From assembly GCA_964468435.1 (NCBI GenBank), contig CAYXVE010000038.1:1-52021 (forward strand): 52,021 nt of DNA. Direction: 5' to 3'. A program made the translations under genes and the position numbers. The stretch is from JBCCTX01 sp964468435. GTDB lineage: Bacteria > Bacteroidota > Bacteroidia > J057. Shown one piece after another: positions 1 through 7,627 of this stretch (positions are counted from its first letter, which is position 1; the number at the start of each line of letters is the position of its first letter). Under the pieces are notes generated by a model. It was not told where the DNA came from. It made no database searches and saw only the letters and a list, made by a program, of their open reading frames with translations.

Positions 1-40
1 TCGAAAAATCGTCAAATATATACTGCATCAAACAATCTGT
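1..40. repeat. 40-bp direct repeat, copy 1
   Basis: These 40 bases recur without a mismatch at 85-124, giving an 84-base period. The copy touches the left edge of the window, so it may extend further left. The second copy ends 10 bases before the GxxExxY start codon. It could be a mobile-element flank, a regulatory repeat, or an assembly duplication at a contig edge. Confidence 0.9.
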
Positions 41-63
41 GGCAATCCGTGAAATATGTGGCT
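36..63 (+). repeat. Inverted flank motif, left of GxxExxY gene
   Basis: The stretch contains aatctgt, then aatccgt, then atgtggct. The reverse complement of 513-533, just after the GxxExxY stop codon, has the same order: aatctgt, aatccgtggct. The gene is therefore bracketed by imperfect inverted motifs. From memory, similar ATCCGTG/GTGGC phrases often surround GxxExxY genes in other genomes; that is recollection, not a search result. Confidence 0.55.
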
Positions 64-84
64 TATTTATCAACCCATATTAAT

Positions 85-124
85 TCGAAAAATCGTCAAA
101 TATATACTGCATCAAACAATCTGT
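85..124. repeat. 40-bp direct repeat, copy 2
   Basis: This is identical to bases 1-40. It lies immediately upstream of the GxxExxY coding start at 135 and would form most of its leader and probable promoter region. Confidence 0.9.
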
Positions 125-134
125 TGCTTAAAAA

Positions 135-509
135 ATGAAGAAATTAATCTATCAAGATAAAACTTACAAGGTGATAGGTACCTGTATGGAGGTACATCGG
201 ATACTAGGACCTGGATTACTGGAAGTAGTTTATAAAGATGCTATGGAGTACGAATTTAGAAAAAATGGAATATGGTATGAGCGTGAGAAAAAGTATGAAG
301 TATTCTATAAAGAAACCATTCTTCCTCATCATTTTTATGCTGATTTTGTGGTGTTTGAAAATATTATCCTTGAAATAAAAGCGGTAAGTGGAATAGTGGA
401 TGAGTTTATGGCCTGGACTTTGAATTATATGAAGCTTGCTAATAGCCCGGTTGGACTTATCATAAACTTTGGTACTGAGAGTTTACAATATAAACGTCTT
501 GTATTATGA
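135..509 (+). CDS. GxxExxY family protein (PDDEXK-like)
   Basis: This 124-residue protein carries the family signature GPGLLEVVY near residues 25-33, fitting G-x-x-E-x-x-Y. A later segment, HFYADFVVFENIILEIKAV, has the D...E-x-K pattern of the PD-(D/E)XK nuclease fold. Length matches the family (about 120-130 residues). The biochemical role of these proteins is not established; nuclease ancestry is a fold-level inference. It sits among direct and inverted repeats and next to a toxin-antitoxin pair, which fits a mobile or horizontally acquired cassette. The start is the ATG at 135; no strong ribosome-binding site is visible. Confidence 0.9.
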   Translation: MKKLIYQDKTYKVIGTCMEVHRILGPGLLEVVYKDAMEYEFRKNGIWYEREKKYEVFYKETILPHHFYADFVVFENIILEIKAVSGIVDEFMAWTLNYMKLANSPVGLIINFGTESLQYKRLVL

Positions 510-512
510 GTT

Positions 513-533
513 AGCCACGGATTCTACAGATTT
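513..533 (-). repeat. Inverted flank motif, right of GxxExxY gene
   Basis: It begins four bases after the GxxExxY stop codon. Its reverse complement contains aatctgt followed by aatccgtggct, matching the motif series at 36-63. See the left flank entry. Confidence 0.55.
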
Positions 534-677
534 ATATGGACTTTATGGATTATCCACTAGAGAACTTATACACACCCCGTTAGAGCCACAGCACAATATG
601 TATAAGAACTTAGTACAACTTTTTTGTATTAGTATAGTATCTCTAAATAGATATCAAAAGTAATCTAATTCATATTC

Positions 678-908
678 ATGAAAAGCATCTCTCTTAAACT
701 CAAAGACGGTATTTACAAAGAGACAGAAAGACTTCTCGCAGTATTAGACGTTAGTAGAAACAGCTATATTAATGAGGCAGTGAAATATTACAACGAATAT
801 CAAAGAAGAAAGCTCCTGGAAAAACAACTTATACAAGAGTCCCAGTTGATATCGGAAGATTCAATGCGTGTGTTGAAAGAATTTGAATCACTGGAGGATG
901 AAAGGTAA
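678..908 (+). CDS. Ribbon-helix-helix antitoxin of a MazEF-type pair
   Basis: This small, charged 76-residue protein starts SISLKLKDGIYKETERL (after MK). It fits a short beta strand followed by the two helices of a ribbon-helix-helix DNA-binding antitoxin, with DVSRNSYINEAVKYY as the second helix region. The C-terminal third, rich in Glu, Lys and Arg, is the likely toxin-binding tail. The reading frame overlaps the downstream MazF-like toxin by 11 bases, the usual translationally coupled layout. Such antitoxins normally neutralise the toxin and repress the shared promoter. No operator was identified in the 168 bases upstream. The RHH assignment rests on pattern and context, not on a profile search. 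Confidence 0.82.
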   Translation: MKSISLKLKDGIYKETERLLAVLDVSRNSYINEAVKYYNEYQRRKLLEKQLIQESQLISEDSMRVLKEFESLEDER

Positions 909-1239
909 AAGATTCGAAATTTGGCTTGCCGATCTCAATCCACGCTTTGGCACTGAATCTGGAAAGAAAAGGCCGGTTTTAATAATTCAAACTGATCTTC
1001 TCAACTCATCACATCCTTCAACCATCATCTGCCCACTTACTTCTCAAGTAAACCAAGAAGTAAACATATTAAGGGTTTACGTGTCGAAAGATTCTGGAGG
1101 ATTGGAAAAAGATAGTGCCATCATGATCGATCAGGTAAGAGCTATTGACAACCAGAGATTAATGGAAAAATTAGGGGATTTGCCAGAAATATTAATACCA
1201 AGAGTAACTGAAAATCTCCGGATAATCCTGGACTTATGA
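898..1239 (+). CDS. MazF/PemK-family mRNA interferase toxin
   Basis: The 113-residue product has the MazF start pattern: FEIWLADLNPRFGTESGKKR followed by PVLIIQ, then a SSHPSTIICPLTS strand region and the IMIDQVRAID segment typical of the family. MazF toxins are sequence-specific endoribonucleases that arrest growth when the antitoxin is degraded. I chose the ATG at 898 because the protein then begins a few residues before the conserved IWLADLNP and overlaps the antitoxin stop (ATGAAAGGTAA). A TTG at 883 would add five residues. A GGAGG directly abuts the ATG at 893-897, unusually close for a ribosome-binding site, so translation probably depends on coupling to the antitoxin. Confidence 0.93.
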   Translation: MKGKRFEIWLADLNPRFGTESGKKRPVLIIQTDLLNSSHPSTIICPLTSQVNQEVNILRVYVSKDSGGLEKDSAIMIDQVRAIDNQRLMEKLGDLPEILIPRVTENLRIILDL

Positions 1240-1320
1240 TTGATACCGATTGTATTTTCATCTTTTCCACTTCGATTCCAGCAGGAGCTATGAGTTTGCT
1301 GGATATGACTGTGAATATCT

Positions 1321-1461
1321 ACGTTCAGTTCTTACTTCCACGATAACTCTGAAAGAGTCTCTTTATATATTTATCCTAACCCGACCGATGGTATTTTACG
1401 ATAGAATCATAACGAACAGTAGTAGAAGTACCGTTTATGTACTAAATCATAGGTTTGCCTG
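1321..1461 (+). pseudogene. Decayed T9SS C-terminal sorting-domain remnant
   Basis: In one frame, bases 1351-1401 read ERVSLYIYPNPTDGILR and then stop. LYIYPNPTDG is the hallmark start of a type IX secretion type A sorting domain. Going upstream, the same frame has stops before 1300. Just downstream, another frame reads ITNSSRSTVYVLNHRF, which could be the rest of the domain after a frameshift. No complete gene surrounds it. I read it as the 3' remnant of a lost exported protein; chance similarity of a short peptide is possible. Confidence 0.4.
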
Positions 1462-1501
1462 ATCCCACTTTTCTTCCTACCTTTCATCAAAAGTAGGCGG
1501 A

Positions 1502-4500
1502 ATGATACCAGTTTCACTCAGTATCGAGGGGCTATATTCCTATCAGAAAAAGCAAACTATAGATTTCCAGCGGCTTACCCAATCCCAGCTTTTTGGGATA
1601 TTCGGTGCCACAGGTAGTGGGAAGTCCAGTATTCTAGAAGCCATTACTCTGGCATTGTACAACGAGTGTGAGCGTCTCAACCGCAACCTTCGTAATTACA
1701 ACCTGATGAACCTACGTTCTAAGGAGTTGCTAGTAGATTTTTCCTTTTCGCTCAACGAAGTTGACGATTACACTTACCGCTTCGTCGTCAAAGGAAGACG
1801 AAATAGCAAGCAGTTTGACAAGGTAACTTATGAGCGCCAGGCCTATCAGCAGCAACATGGAAGCTGGAATCCGCTGACACTTGATACTGCCGAGTCTTTA
1901 CTCGGTCTGAGCTACGAAAATTTCAAGCGTACCGTTATCATTCCTCAGGGAAGGTTTCGAGAATTTATCGAGCTAAAAGATACCGCCCGATCCAAGATGC
2001 TCAATGAGATCTTCGGGCTGGATCGTTTTATGTTTTCCAACCAGACCAAATCCCTCATTAACAAAAACAATACAGAAATTGCCCGGAAAGAAGCCTTACT
2101 TCAGAAATTATCTGATATTACAGAGGAAAAACTAGCCCAAACCCGGCAACAGATCGCTGAAGGAACCAGCATCCTGAATATTGAGCGGAAAAAGCTGGCT
2201 GAAAAGGATAAGATCCGGGAACATCAAGAAAGGCTACGTCAGTGGGTGGCTGAGATCCAACAACTCGAAAAAGAGCTTGATAAACTCAATCAACAGGAAA
2301 AAGAATACGCTACACGTGAACAACAACTCAATGCCTATACTCAATGCCTCAACCTGTTTCGCGAGTCACTCAGCCGCAAACGGGAGCTGGCTCAATCACT
2401 CCGGGATATTCAGGAAGAACTGCAGCATCAACAGAAATTCATAGAAGAACTTAATCAACAACTCGCTCAATCCCGGCAAAGCTATCAGGATGTCGAAGAA
2501 AGCTATCAGCAACGACACAAGCTGCAGGAAAAAGCCGAGGAATATACCCGGATCATCGCCCTGAAAGAACAAGACAGATATCTCACTCACCTAAGTCAAC
2601 GCAAGGAAAATGGAATGGCTAAATTGGCGGAGGCAAGGGAAAAACGGGATAAGGAACGGTCGGAGATCAAAACCTTTGAGGATAAGATTCAGCATCTCAA
2701 ATCCAGACTTCCCAAAACCCAGGAGTTGATGAAGATGAAGGATTGGTGGGGAAAACAACAGCAATTGCTCAACAAGCAGAAAGAAGTCCAGAAAGCCCAT
2801 AATGAAATGGAGGAAGAGATTAGTAAGGCCATCCAACGCAAGAGAGAACTTATCTCAGAGACTTTTCTGGATATAAGGCAATATGATCTCCCGACTTCCC
2901 AGATCATCCAACTTATACACCAAGAGATCGACAGGCTGGACGGCGTGGAAAAAAGTACTTTGCGGCGATATCATGAAGCTCAGGTAAAACATCAGCTCGA
3001 ACAACTCGCCGGAAATCTTACACCAGGTGAGCCTTGTCCCCTTTGCGGGGCTACTGACCATCCTCATCCCCTCAATACTTCATTGATCGAGACGGATATG
3101 CGTAAGTTTCAGACAGAACTGGATGAGACAAAAAATCAGCTCAACCAACTGAGACCATTGATCCCTCTGCTAGAAGATCTAGTCAAACAAGCCGGGATAT
3201 TAGGACAAAAAAAGAAAAAGGGCATAAAGCTACTGGAAACCTGCAATCAGAACCTCGAAGCTCATCAGGCTAACTGGCAAATAGGTGATGCTTCGCAATC
3301 GGAGGAAACGATCCGTGAATCTCTCAAGCAGTACGACGAGATACATACTGAACTGGAAAAGCGGGAAAGAAGACTGAAAGCACTTCGCGATGATATGGAA
3401 GATGTCGAGCAAAAGCTACAGGTATATCAGCAAAAACTGGACGAAATCCAGCGAGCGTATAGCGAGAAACTGGGAAAATTCCAGTCGGAGAAAGCATCTC
3501 TCAGACAGTTGATCTACGATGAGCAGTGCTTATTATCGGATGAAGACCTCAGGGAGCAGGCCTTGAACGTGCAGGAAGAATACCAGCAGATAGGTACTTT
3601 GTATAAAAACCTTGCCCAGAAGATAGAGGATCTGAAAGGGCGTTTAAAGGCTCATGAGGGAAAACGCGATGCCAAAAAGGAGGATTTTCGCGAAACGACT
3701 CAAAAGCTGGCCAGGCTAAATCAGGAATTAGAACAGGTACTGGACAAATCTCCGTTTCAATCCATTCAATATATCGAAGAAGTGCTCTCACTCAATCTCA
3801 ATATCGACGCTGAACGCAATGCGATTGATCATCACAAGCGCACAGTTACAGAAACTCAAGCTCGTCTTGCGGGCATTCGAGAACAAATGGCTGGCCAGGA
3901 ATTTGATCCCTCTTCTCATGATCGACTGCTGGCTGAAATAGAGGAACTTAACCAGGCTATTCAGACGCGTGAACAGGAAGTAGGGGCCCGGAAATTACTG
4001 CTGGAAAATGAGCAAAAACAGTGGAAGGAAAAACAGGAATTGCTGAAAGAAATGGAGAAACTAAATGACCGATCAGAGAATCTGAAACTGATGGCCAATC
4101 TGTTTCGCGGTGATGGCTTTGTGAAATTTGTTTCCTCCGCTTATCTTGAGAATCTCTGTATTACAGCCAACGAGCGCTTTATGCGCCTGACACATAATGC
4201 CTTGAGCCTGGAAGTGGATGAAAACAATCAGTTTCACGTCCGCGACCGTCTCAACGACGGTCGCATCCGTTCGATCCGGACACTGTCCGGAGGACAGACC
4301 TTTCAGGCAGCTCTCTGCCTGGCCCTTGCTCTTGCTGACCAAATAGGTCAACAACCCCAGGCCCAGCAAAATTTCTTCTTTCTGGATGAAGGCTTCGGTT
4401 CTCTCGATAAAGATTCTCTGCGTCTGATCTTCCAGACACTTCAAACTCTGCGTAAGGAAAACCGCATTATTGGGATAATCTCACACGTTGAAGAACTTCA

Positions 4501-4576
4501 GCAGGAGATCGAGACTTTTCTGAGCATTTATAATGACCCTGAATTGGGAAGTCAGGTGAAGGGAAGTTGGATGTAG
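1502..4576 (+). CDS. sbcC: SbcC/Rad50-type DNA repair ATPase
   Basis: The 1024-residue protein has the full SMC-like plan. Walker A is GATGSGKS at residues 35-42. The coiled-coil arms are long and rich in Gln, Glu and Lys. The zinc hook CPLC is at 512-515 in the middle, the ABC signature LSGGQ is near 928, and Walker B FFFLDE is near 958-963, followed by the GFGSLD D-loop region. SbcC partners SbcD (Mre11) in a nuclease that opens hairpins and trims blocked DNA ends. Length is typical. No SbcD gene lies on either side, although the two are commonly adjacent, so the partner must be elsewhere. The stop is only six bases from the convergent serine dehydratase stop. Confidence 0.95.
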   Translation: MIPVSLSIEGLYSYQKKQTIDFQRLTQSQLFGIFGATGSGKSSILEAITLALYNECERLNRNLRNYNLMNLRSKELLVDFSFSLNEVDDYTYRFVVKGRRNSKQFDKVTYERQAYQQQHGSWNPLTLDTAESLLGLSYENFKRTVIIPQGRFREFIELKDTARSKMLNEIFGLDRFMFSNQTKSLINKNNTEIARKEALLQKLSDITEEKLAQTRQQIAEGTSILNIERKKLAEKDKIREHQERLRQWVAEIQQLEKELDKLNQQEKEYATREQQLNAYTQCLNLFRESLSRKRELAQSLRDIQEELQHQQKFIEELNQQLAQSRQSYQDVEESYQQRHKLQEKAEEYTRIIALKEQDRYLTHLSQRKENGMAKLAEAREKRDKERSEIKTFEDKIQHLKSRLPKTQELMKMKDWWGKQQQLLNKQKEVQKAHNEMEEEISKAIQRKRELISETFLDIRQYDLPTSQIIQLIHQEIDRLDGVEKSTLRRYHEAQVKHQLEQLAGNLTPGEPCPLCGATDHPHPLNTSLIETDMRKFQTELDETKNQLNQLRPLIPLLEDLVKQAGILGQKKKKGIKLLETCNQNLEAHQANWQIGDASQSEETIRESLKQYDEIHTELEKRERRLKALRDDMEDVEQKLQVYQQKLDEIQRAYSEKLGKFQSEKASLRQLIYDEQCLLSDEDLREQALNVQEEYQQIGTLYKNLAQKIEDLKGRLKAHEGKRDAKKEDFRETTQKLARLNQELEQVLDKSPFQSIQYIEEVLSLNLNIDAERNAIDHHKRTVTETQARLAGIREQMAGQEFDPSSHDRLLAEIEELNQAIQTREQEVGARKLLLENEQKQWKEKQELLKEMEKLNDRSENLKLMANLFRGDGFVKFVSSAYLENLCITANERFMRLTHNALSLEVDENNQFHVRDRLNDGRIRSIRTLSGGQTFQAALCLALALADQIGQQPQAQQNFFFLDEGFGSLDKDSLRLIFQTLQTLRKENRIIGIISHVEELQQEIETFLSIYNDPELGSQVKGSWM

Positions 4577-4582
4577 ACCTGC

Positions 4583-6004
4583 TTAACACTCACTCACATT
4601 CACTGGAATCCGCAATGCCAACCCTCCTTCAGAGGTCTCTTTGTATTTGCTATGCATATCCTGAGCGGTTTCCCACATAGTCTCGATGACATCATCGAGT
4701 GACACCTTGGCAGAAGCAGGATCGCTTTCCAGGGCGATGTGTGAAGCTGTAATGGCCTTGATTGCTCCCATGGTATTTCGCTCGATGCAAGGAATCTGAA
4801 CCAATCCTCCAATGGGATCGCAGGTGAGTCCTAAGTGATGTTCCATCGCGATTTCGGCAGCCATTAACACCTGTCCGATTTCGCCTCCCAGGCAGGCCGT
4901 GAGGCCTGCTGCAGCCATGGCGGAAGATACGCCGATCTCAGCCTGGCAGCCACCAAGGGCAGCAGAGATCGTCGCCCGTTTCTTAAACAGGCTGCCCACC
5001 TCGCCTGCTATGAGCAGAAAATGGATGATATCTGCGGTATCGCGGTCGTCACAGAAACAGTTCATATACATCATCACAGCTGGAATGACACCCGCGGCGC
5101 CGTTGGTCGGTGCTGTGACTACACGGCCAAAACTGGCATTTTCCTCATTGACAGCCAGGGCAAAGCAACTGACCCATTTCAGAATCGTCTGAAAATCAGG
5201 CTGAAGTTGGCGTATCTGCGCCATCCAGGCCTCCGGCTTGGCCGGAGGTAATTCTCCCCACAGCTTACAATACATCTTGTATGCCCTGCGTGTAACATGC
5301 AAGCCACCTGGAAGCTCCCCACCCTGATTGCAACCCCGGTGCATACAGCGTAGCATCACATTCCATATATTCATCAATCCTTCTCTAATTTCCTGCGATG
5401 AACGGAATTGTTTCTCATTTTCCATGATCACCTCCCAGGGAGCCAGCTTCAGATTATCACAATATACCCTCCAATCCCTCGCACTTTCTACTGGATAAGG
5501 TAAATTCACCCTGGGGTGAAGTGAAGCCGTTTCCCCTTCCTGTACGACAAATCCCCCCCCAATAGAGTAATAGGTCTCTTCAATTTGCCCGCTATCCTTT
5601 AGATACCATACAATTTTCATCCCGTTAGGATGAAAGGAAAGTATCTCGGCCCAGTGAAATAAAATATCGTTTCGTGGATCAAATGATATAGAATGCTGAT
5701 TATTTATCCATATTTCTTTGTCCTTTGAGATCTTAGCTATTCTTTTGGGCAATTCGTCTACATCAGTAGTGGCTGGTACCTCGCCAGACAGCCCCATCAT
5801 GACTGCCAGATCTGTACCATGTCCTTTACCTGTCTTTGCCAACGAACCATAAAGATGAACTACAACCCGGCCTACCAGACCATCAAGCCTACTCGCACAA
5901 ATATGAGATACACTCTTGCGGACAGCCTCCCAGGGGCCCATCGTATGAGAACTAGAAGGACCTACACCGATTTTGAACATATCAAATGTGCTAATGGGTT
6001 CCAT
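4583..6004 (-). CDS. sdaA: L-serine ammonia-lyase, single-chain, iron-sulfur type
   Basis: The 473-residue enzyme converts L-serine to pyruvate and ammonia in the cytoplasm. The N-terminus has the family signature FKIGVGPSSSHTMGPW. The C-terminal catalytic domain has PTNGAAGVIPAV and cysteine-containing segments GCQAEIGVSSAMAAAG and CDPIGGLVQIPCIERN, which supply [4Fe-4S] ligands in this family. N-terminal beta and C-terminal alpha domains are fused, as in enterobacterial SdaA and unlike the split Firmicute form. The start is the ATG at 6004. It appears monocistronic, with a 176-base divergent region to the sulfotransferase. Confidence 0.96.
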   Translation of the reverse strand: MEPISTFDMFKIGVGPSSSHTMGPWEAVRKSVSHICASRLDGLVGRVVVHLYGSLAKTGKGHGTDLAVMMGLSGEVPATTDVDELPKRIAKISKDKEIWINNQHSISFDPRNDILFHWAEILSFHPNGMKIVWYLKDSGQIEETYYSIGGGFVVQEGETASLHPRVNLPYPVESARDWRVYCDNLKLAPWEVIMENEKQFRSSQEIREGLMNIWNVMLRCMHRGCNQGGELPGGLHVTRRAYKMYCKLWGELPPAKPEAWMAQIRQLQPDFQTILKWVSCFALAVNEENASFGRVVTAPTNGAAGVIPAVMMYMNCFCDDRDTADIIHFLLIAGEVGSLFKKRATISAALGGCQAEIGVSSAMAAAGLTACLGGEIGQVLMAAEIAMEHHLGLTCDPIGGLVQIPCIERNTMGAIKAITASHIALESDPASAKVSLDDVIETMWETAQDMHSKYKETSEGGLALRIPVNVSEC

Positions 6005-6180
6005 GATTGTATGATTTCATGTTAACTAATTCACGAACAGACAACTTATTTGGTAATGTCATATTTTTTAACTAATAAAGGGTCAATAGATAACGAGATA
6101 TAACAAAAGATGACTAACATTGTTAAGGGGTGTATAATTCTTAAGCAAATACATCAATTTTTTTTCCAACAAACTATCAC

Positions 6181-7305
6181 ATGAGGTATTCTGACTTTGC
6201 TGTTTTAAATTTCACTAAGATCGTTAAAGAAAACAATGGATTTAAACGGTATGGTGCTAAAAAGCTATTAGCTGCATATATTAAATTTTTCCCATCTATG
6301 TTGTTCGCTCCCCTGGAACGGCTTCTGTTCAATAAAAAGCTGAAAGGAAATAAATTAAATCAATCTCCTTTGTATGTCCTGGGCCATTGGAGAAGTGGTA
6401 CCAGTTTCACACAATTTGTTCTCAGCCAGGACCCTCAAATAACTACTCCGACAAAATATGAAACGCTTTTTTCCGATAATTTCCTGGTGACAGAGTCTCT
6501 CTTAAAACCACTGGCAGTTAAGTTTATCAAATCTTTTAACGCATATGATGCCTGGAAGAAAAATATTTCTGTAAGTATGGATCTCGACTCTCCCTCCGAA
6601 GTTGATACGGGCCTTGTCAATGAAGGATCTTCCTACACCTACCACTGGGGGCATCTCTTTCCAAGATCGTGGAATCACTATTTTGAACGTTATGCACTCA
6701 TGGATAGCCTGACGGAGCAGGAATGGAACAATTGGGCTCAGGAAATGACCAGTCTTTATCACAAAGTACAATTCAAAAATCCCCACAAAAGATTATTGAT
6801 CAAAAATCCCCCTGACACAGGAAGAGTTAAGCACTTACTGAAATTATATCCCAACGCAAAATTTATTTTCATTTACCGCAATCCCTATCAGGTATTTTAC
6901 TCAAACGTCAAGCTGTGGAATAACATATCCAATATGCTTTCAATGGAGGAAGTTTCCGCTGAAGAAATCCAAGAAATTATACTAGAAACTTATTGTAAAT
7001 TACATGAGGCCTACCTAGCACAGAAACACTTAATTCCTGAAGGAAATTTAATTGAAATCCAGTACGAAGATCTGCGAGATCAACCGATGAAATTGCTTGA
7101 GGAAGTATACCAAAAATTAGGTATGGATCATTTTGAGCAGGCCAGGCCGCATCTCGAAAACTACCTTGAGCAAAACCTGAAAAGCAATACTATGAGCTAC
7201 GATTATGATCAAGAAGTTGTAATGCTCATCAATGAACGATGGGACTTTGCGTTCAAAACATGGGGATATGACAAGCTTGAACTAGAGCTGGCTTCAAACT
7301 CTTAG
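6181..7305 (+). CDS. Sulfotransferase family protein
   Basis: This 374-residue protein probably transfers sulfate from PAPS to an unknown acceptor. The 5'-phosphosulfate loop is visible as LGHWRSGTSFTQFVLS (about residues 64-79). The 3'-phosphate-binding segment is AKFIFIYRNPYQVFYSN, with the Arg and Ser expected for PAPS contacts. The family is PF13469-like. Acceptor specificity cannot be read from sequence; glycolipids or polysaccharides are plausible. No signal peptide is evident, so it is probably cytoplasmic or membrane-associated. The leader is AT-rich with no clear ribosome-binding site. Confidence 0.88.
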   Translation: MRYSDFAVLNFTKIVKENNGFKRYGAKKLLAAYIKFFPSMLFAPLERLLFNKKLKGNKLNQSPLYVLGHWRSGTSFTQFVLSQDPQITTPTKYETLFSDNFLVTESLLKPLAVKFIKSFNAYDAWKKNISVSMDLDSPSEVDTGLVNEGSSYTYHWGHLFPRSWNHYFERYALMDSLTEQEWNNWAQEMTSLYHKVQFKNPHKRLLIKNPPDTGRVKHLLKLYPNAKFIFIYRNPYQVFYSNVKLWNNISNMLSMEEVSAEEIQEIILETYCKLHEAYLAQKHLIPEGNLIEIQYEDLRDQPMKLLEEVYQKLGMDHFEQARPHLENYLEQNLKSNTMSYDYDQEVVMLINERWDFAFKTWGYDKLELELASNS

Positions 7306-7537
7306 GTGTAGAAATTCCTCACTTTTTCAGAAATGTCATTACCGACCTGGAACAAAGTGTCACACCTTGACTATTTCACGTATCGGGAATAGGCATGAAA
7401 GATCCTCACATTCATTTTCACCTGTAGGACCGTAAAAAATGTCTGGCTGGGCCATAGGATTGCTTGTTTAGCCTTTAGTGTTTTGGGTAAATAAGCTGGA
7501 GAAAAAAAGAAGTTTTGTTAGAAAAGAAGATAAAATA

Positions 7538-7621
7538 GCTCGTAGCTAGTAAATTGACTAAGCTTGAAAAAGGTTGACAAAAACGGGAGTTGGTACCTTT
7601 GTAAAACTACTAGCTACGAAC
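7538..7621. repeat. 14-bp inverted repeat enclosing a promoter-like site
   Basis: The left arm (7538-7551) is gctcgtagctagta. The right arm (7608-7621) is its reverse complement with one mismatch. The 56-base spacer contains a TTG...TACCTTTG promoter-like site. A related fragment, gttcgtagct, occurs at 16914-16923. The rest of the 322-base gap at 7306-7627 shows no gene or other structure. It may be a dispersed intergenic repeat or a terminator-like element after the metalloprotease gene. Confidence 0.6.
7574..7601 (+). promoter_or_regulatory. Candidate promoter, TTG-N17-TACCTTTG
   Basis: TACCTTTG at 7594-7601 is an exact match to the Bacteroidota -7 element TAnnTTTG. TTG at 7574-7576 could serve as the -33 element, with a rather short 17-base spacer. 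It points rightward into the antisense of the metalloprotease gene, so any product would be an antisense RNA. Confidence 0.3.
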
Positions 7622-7627
7622 TAATCG

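Noticed and set aside
469..663. 64-residue open frame after the GxxExxY gene
   Set aside because: Overlaps the GxxExxY 3' end in another frame and covers the inverted flank motif; no protein-like pattern.
1250..1462. 70-residue open frame in the toxin-SbcC gap
   Set aside because: The recognisable peptide (YPNPTDG) is in a different frame, so this frame is better explained as part of the T9SS remnant.
4073..4444. Long minus-strand open frames inside the sbcC gene
   Set aside because: Antisense shadows of a strongly coding gene; no independent family pattern.
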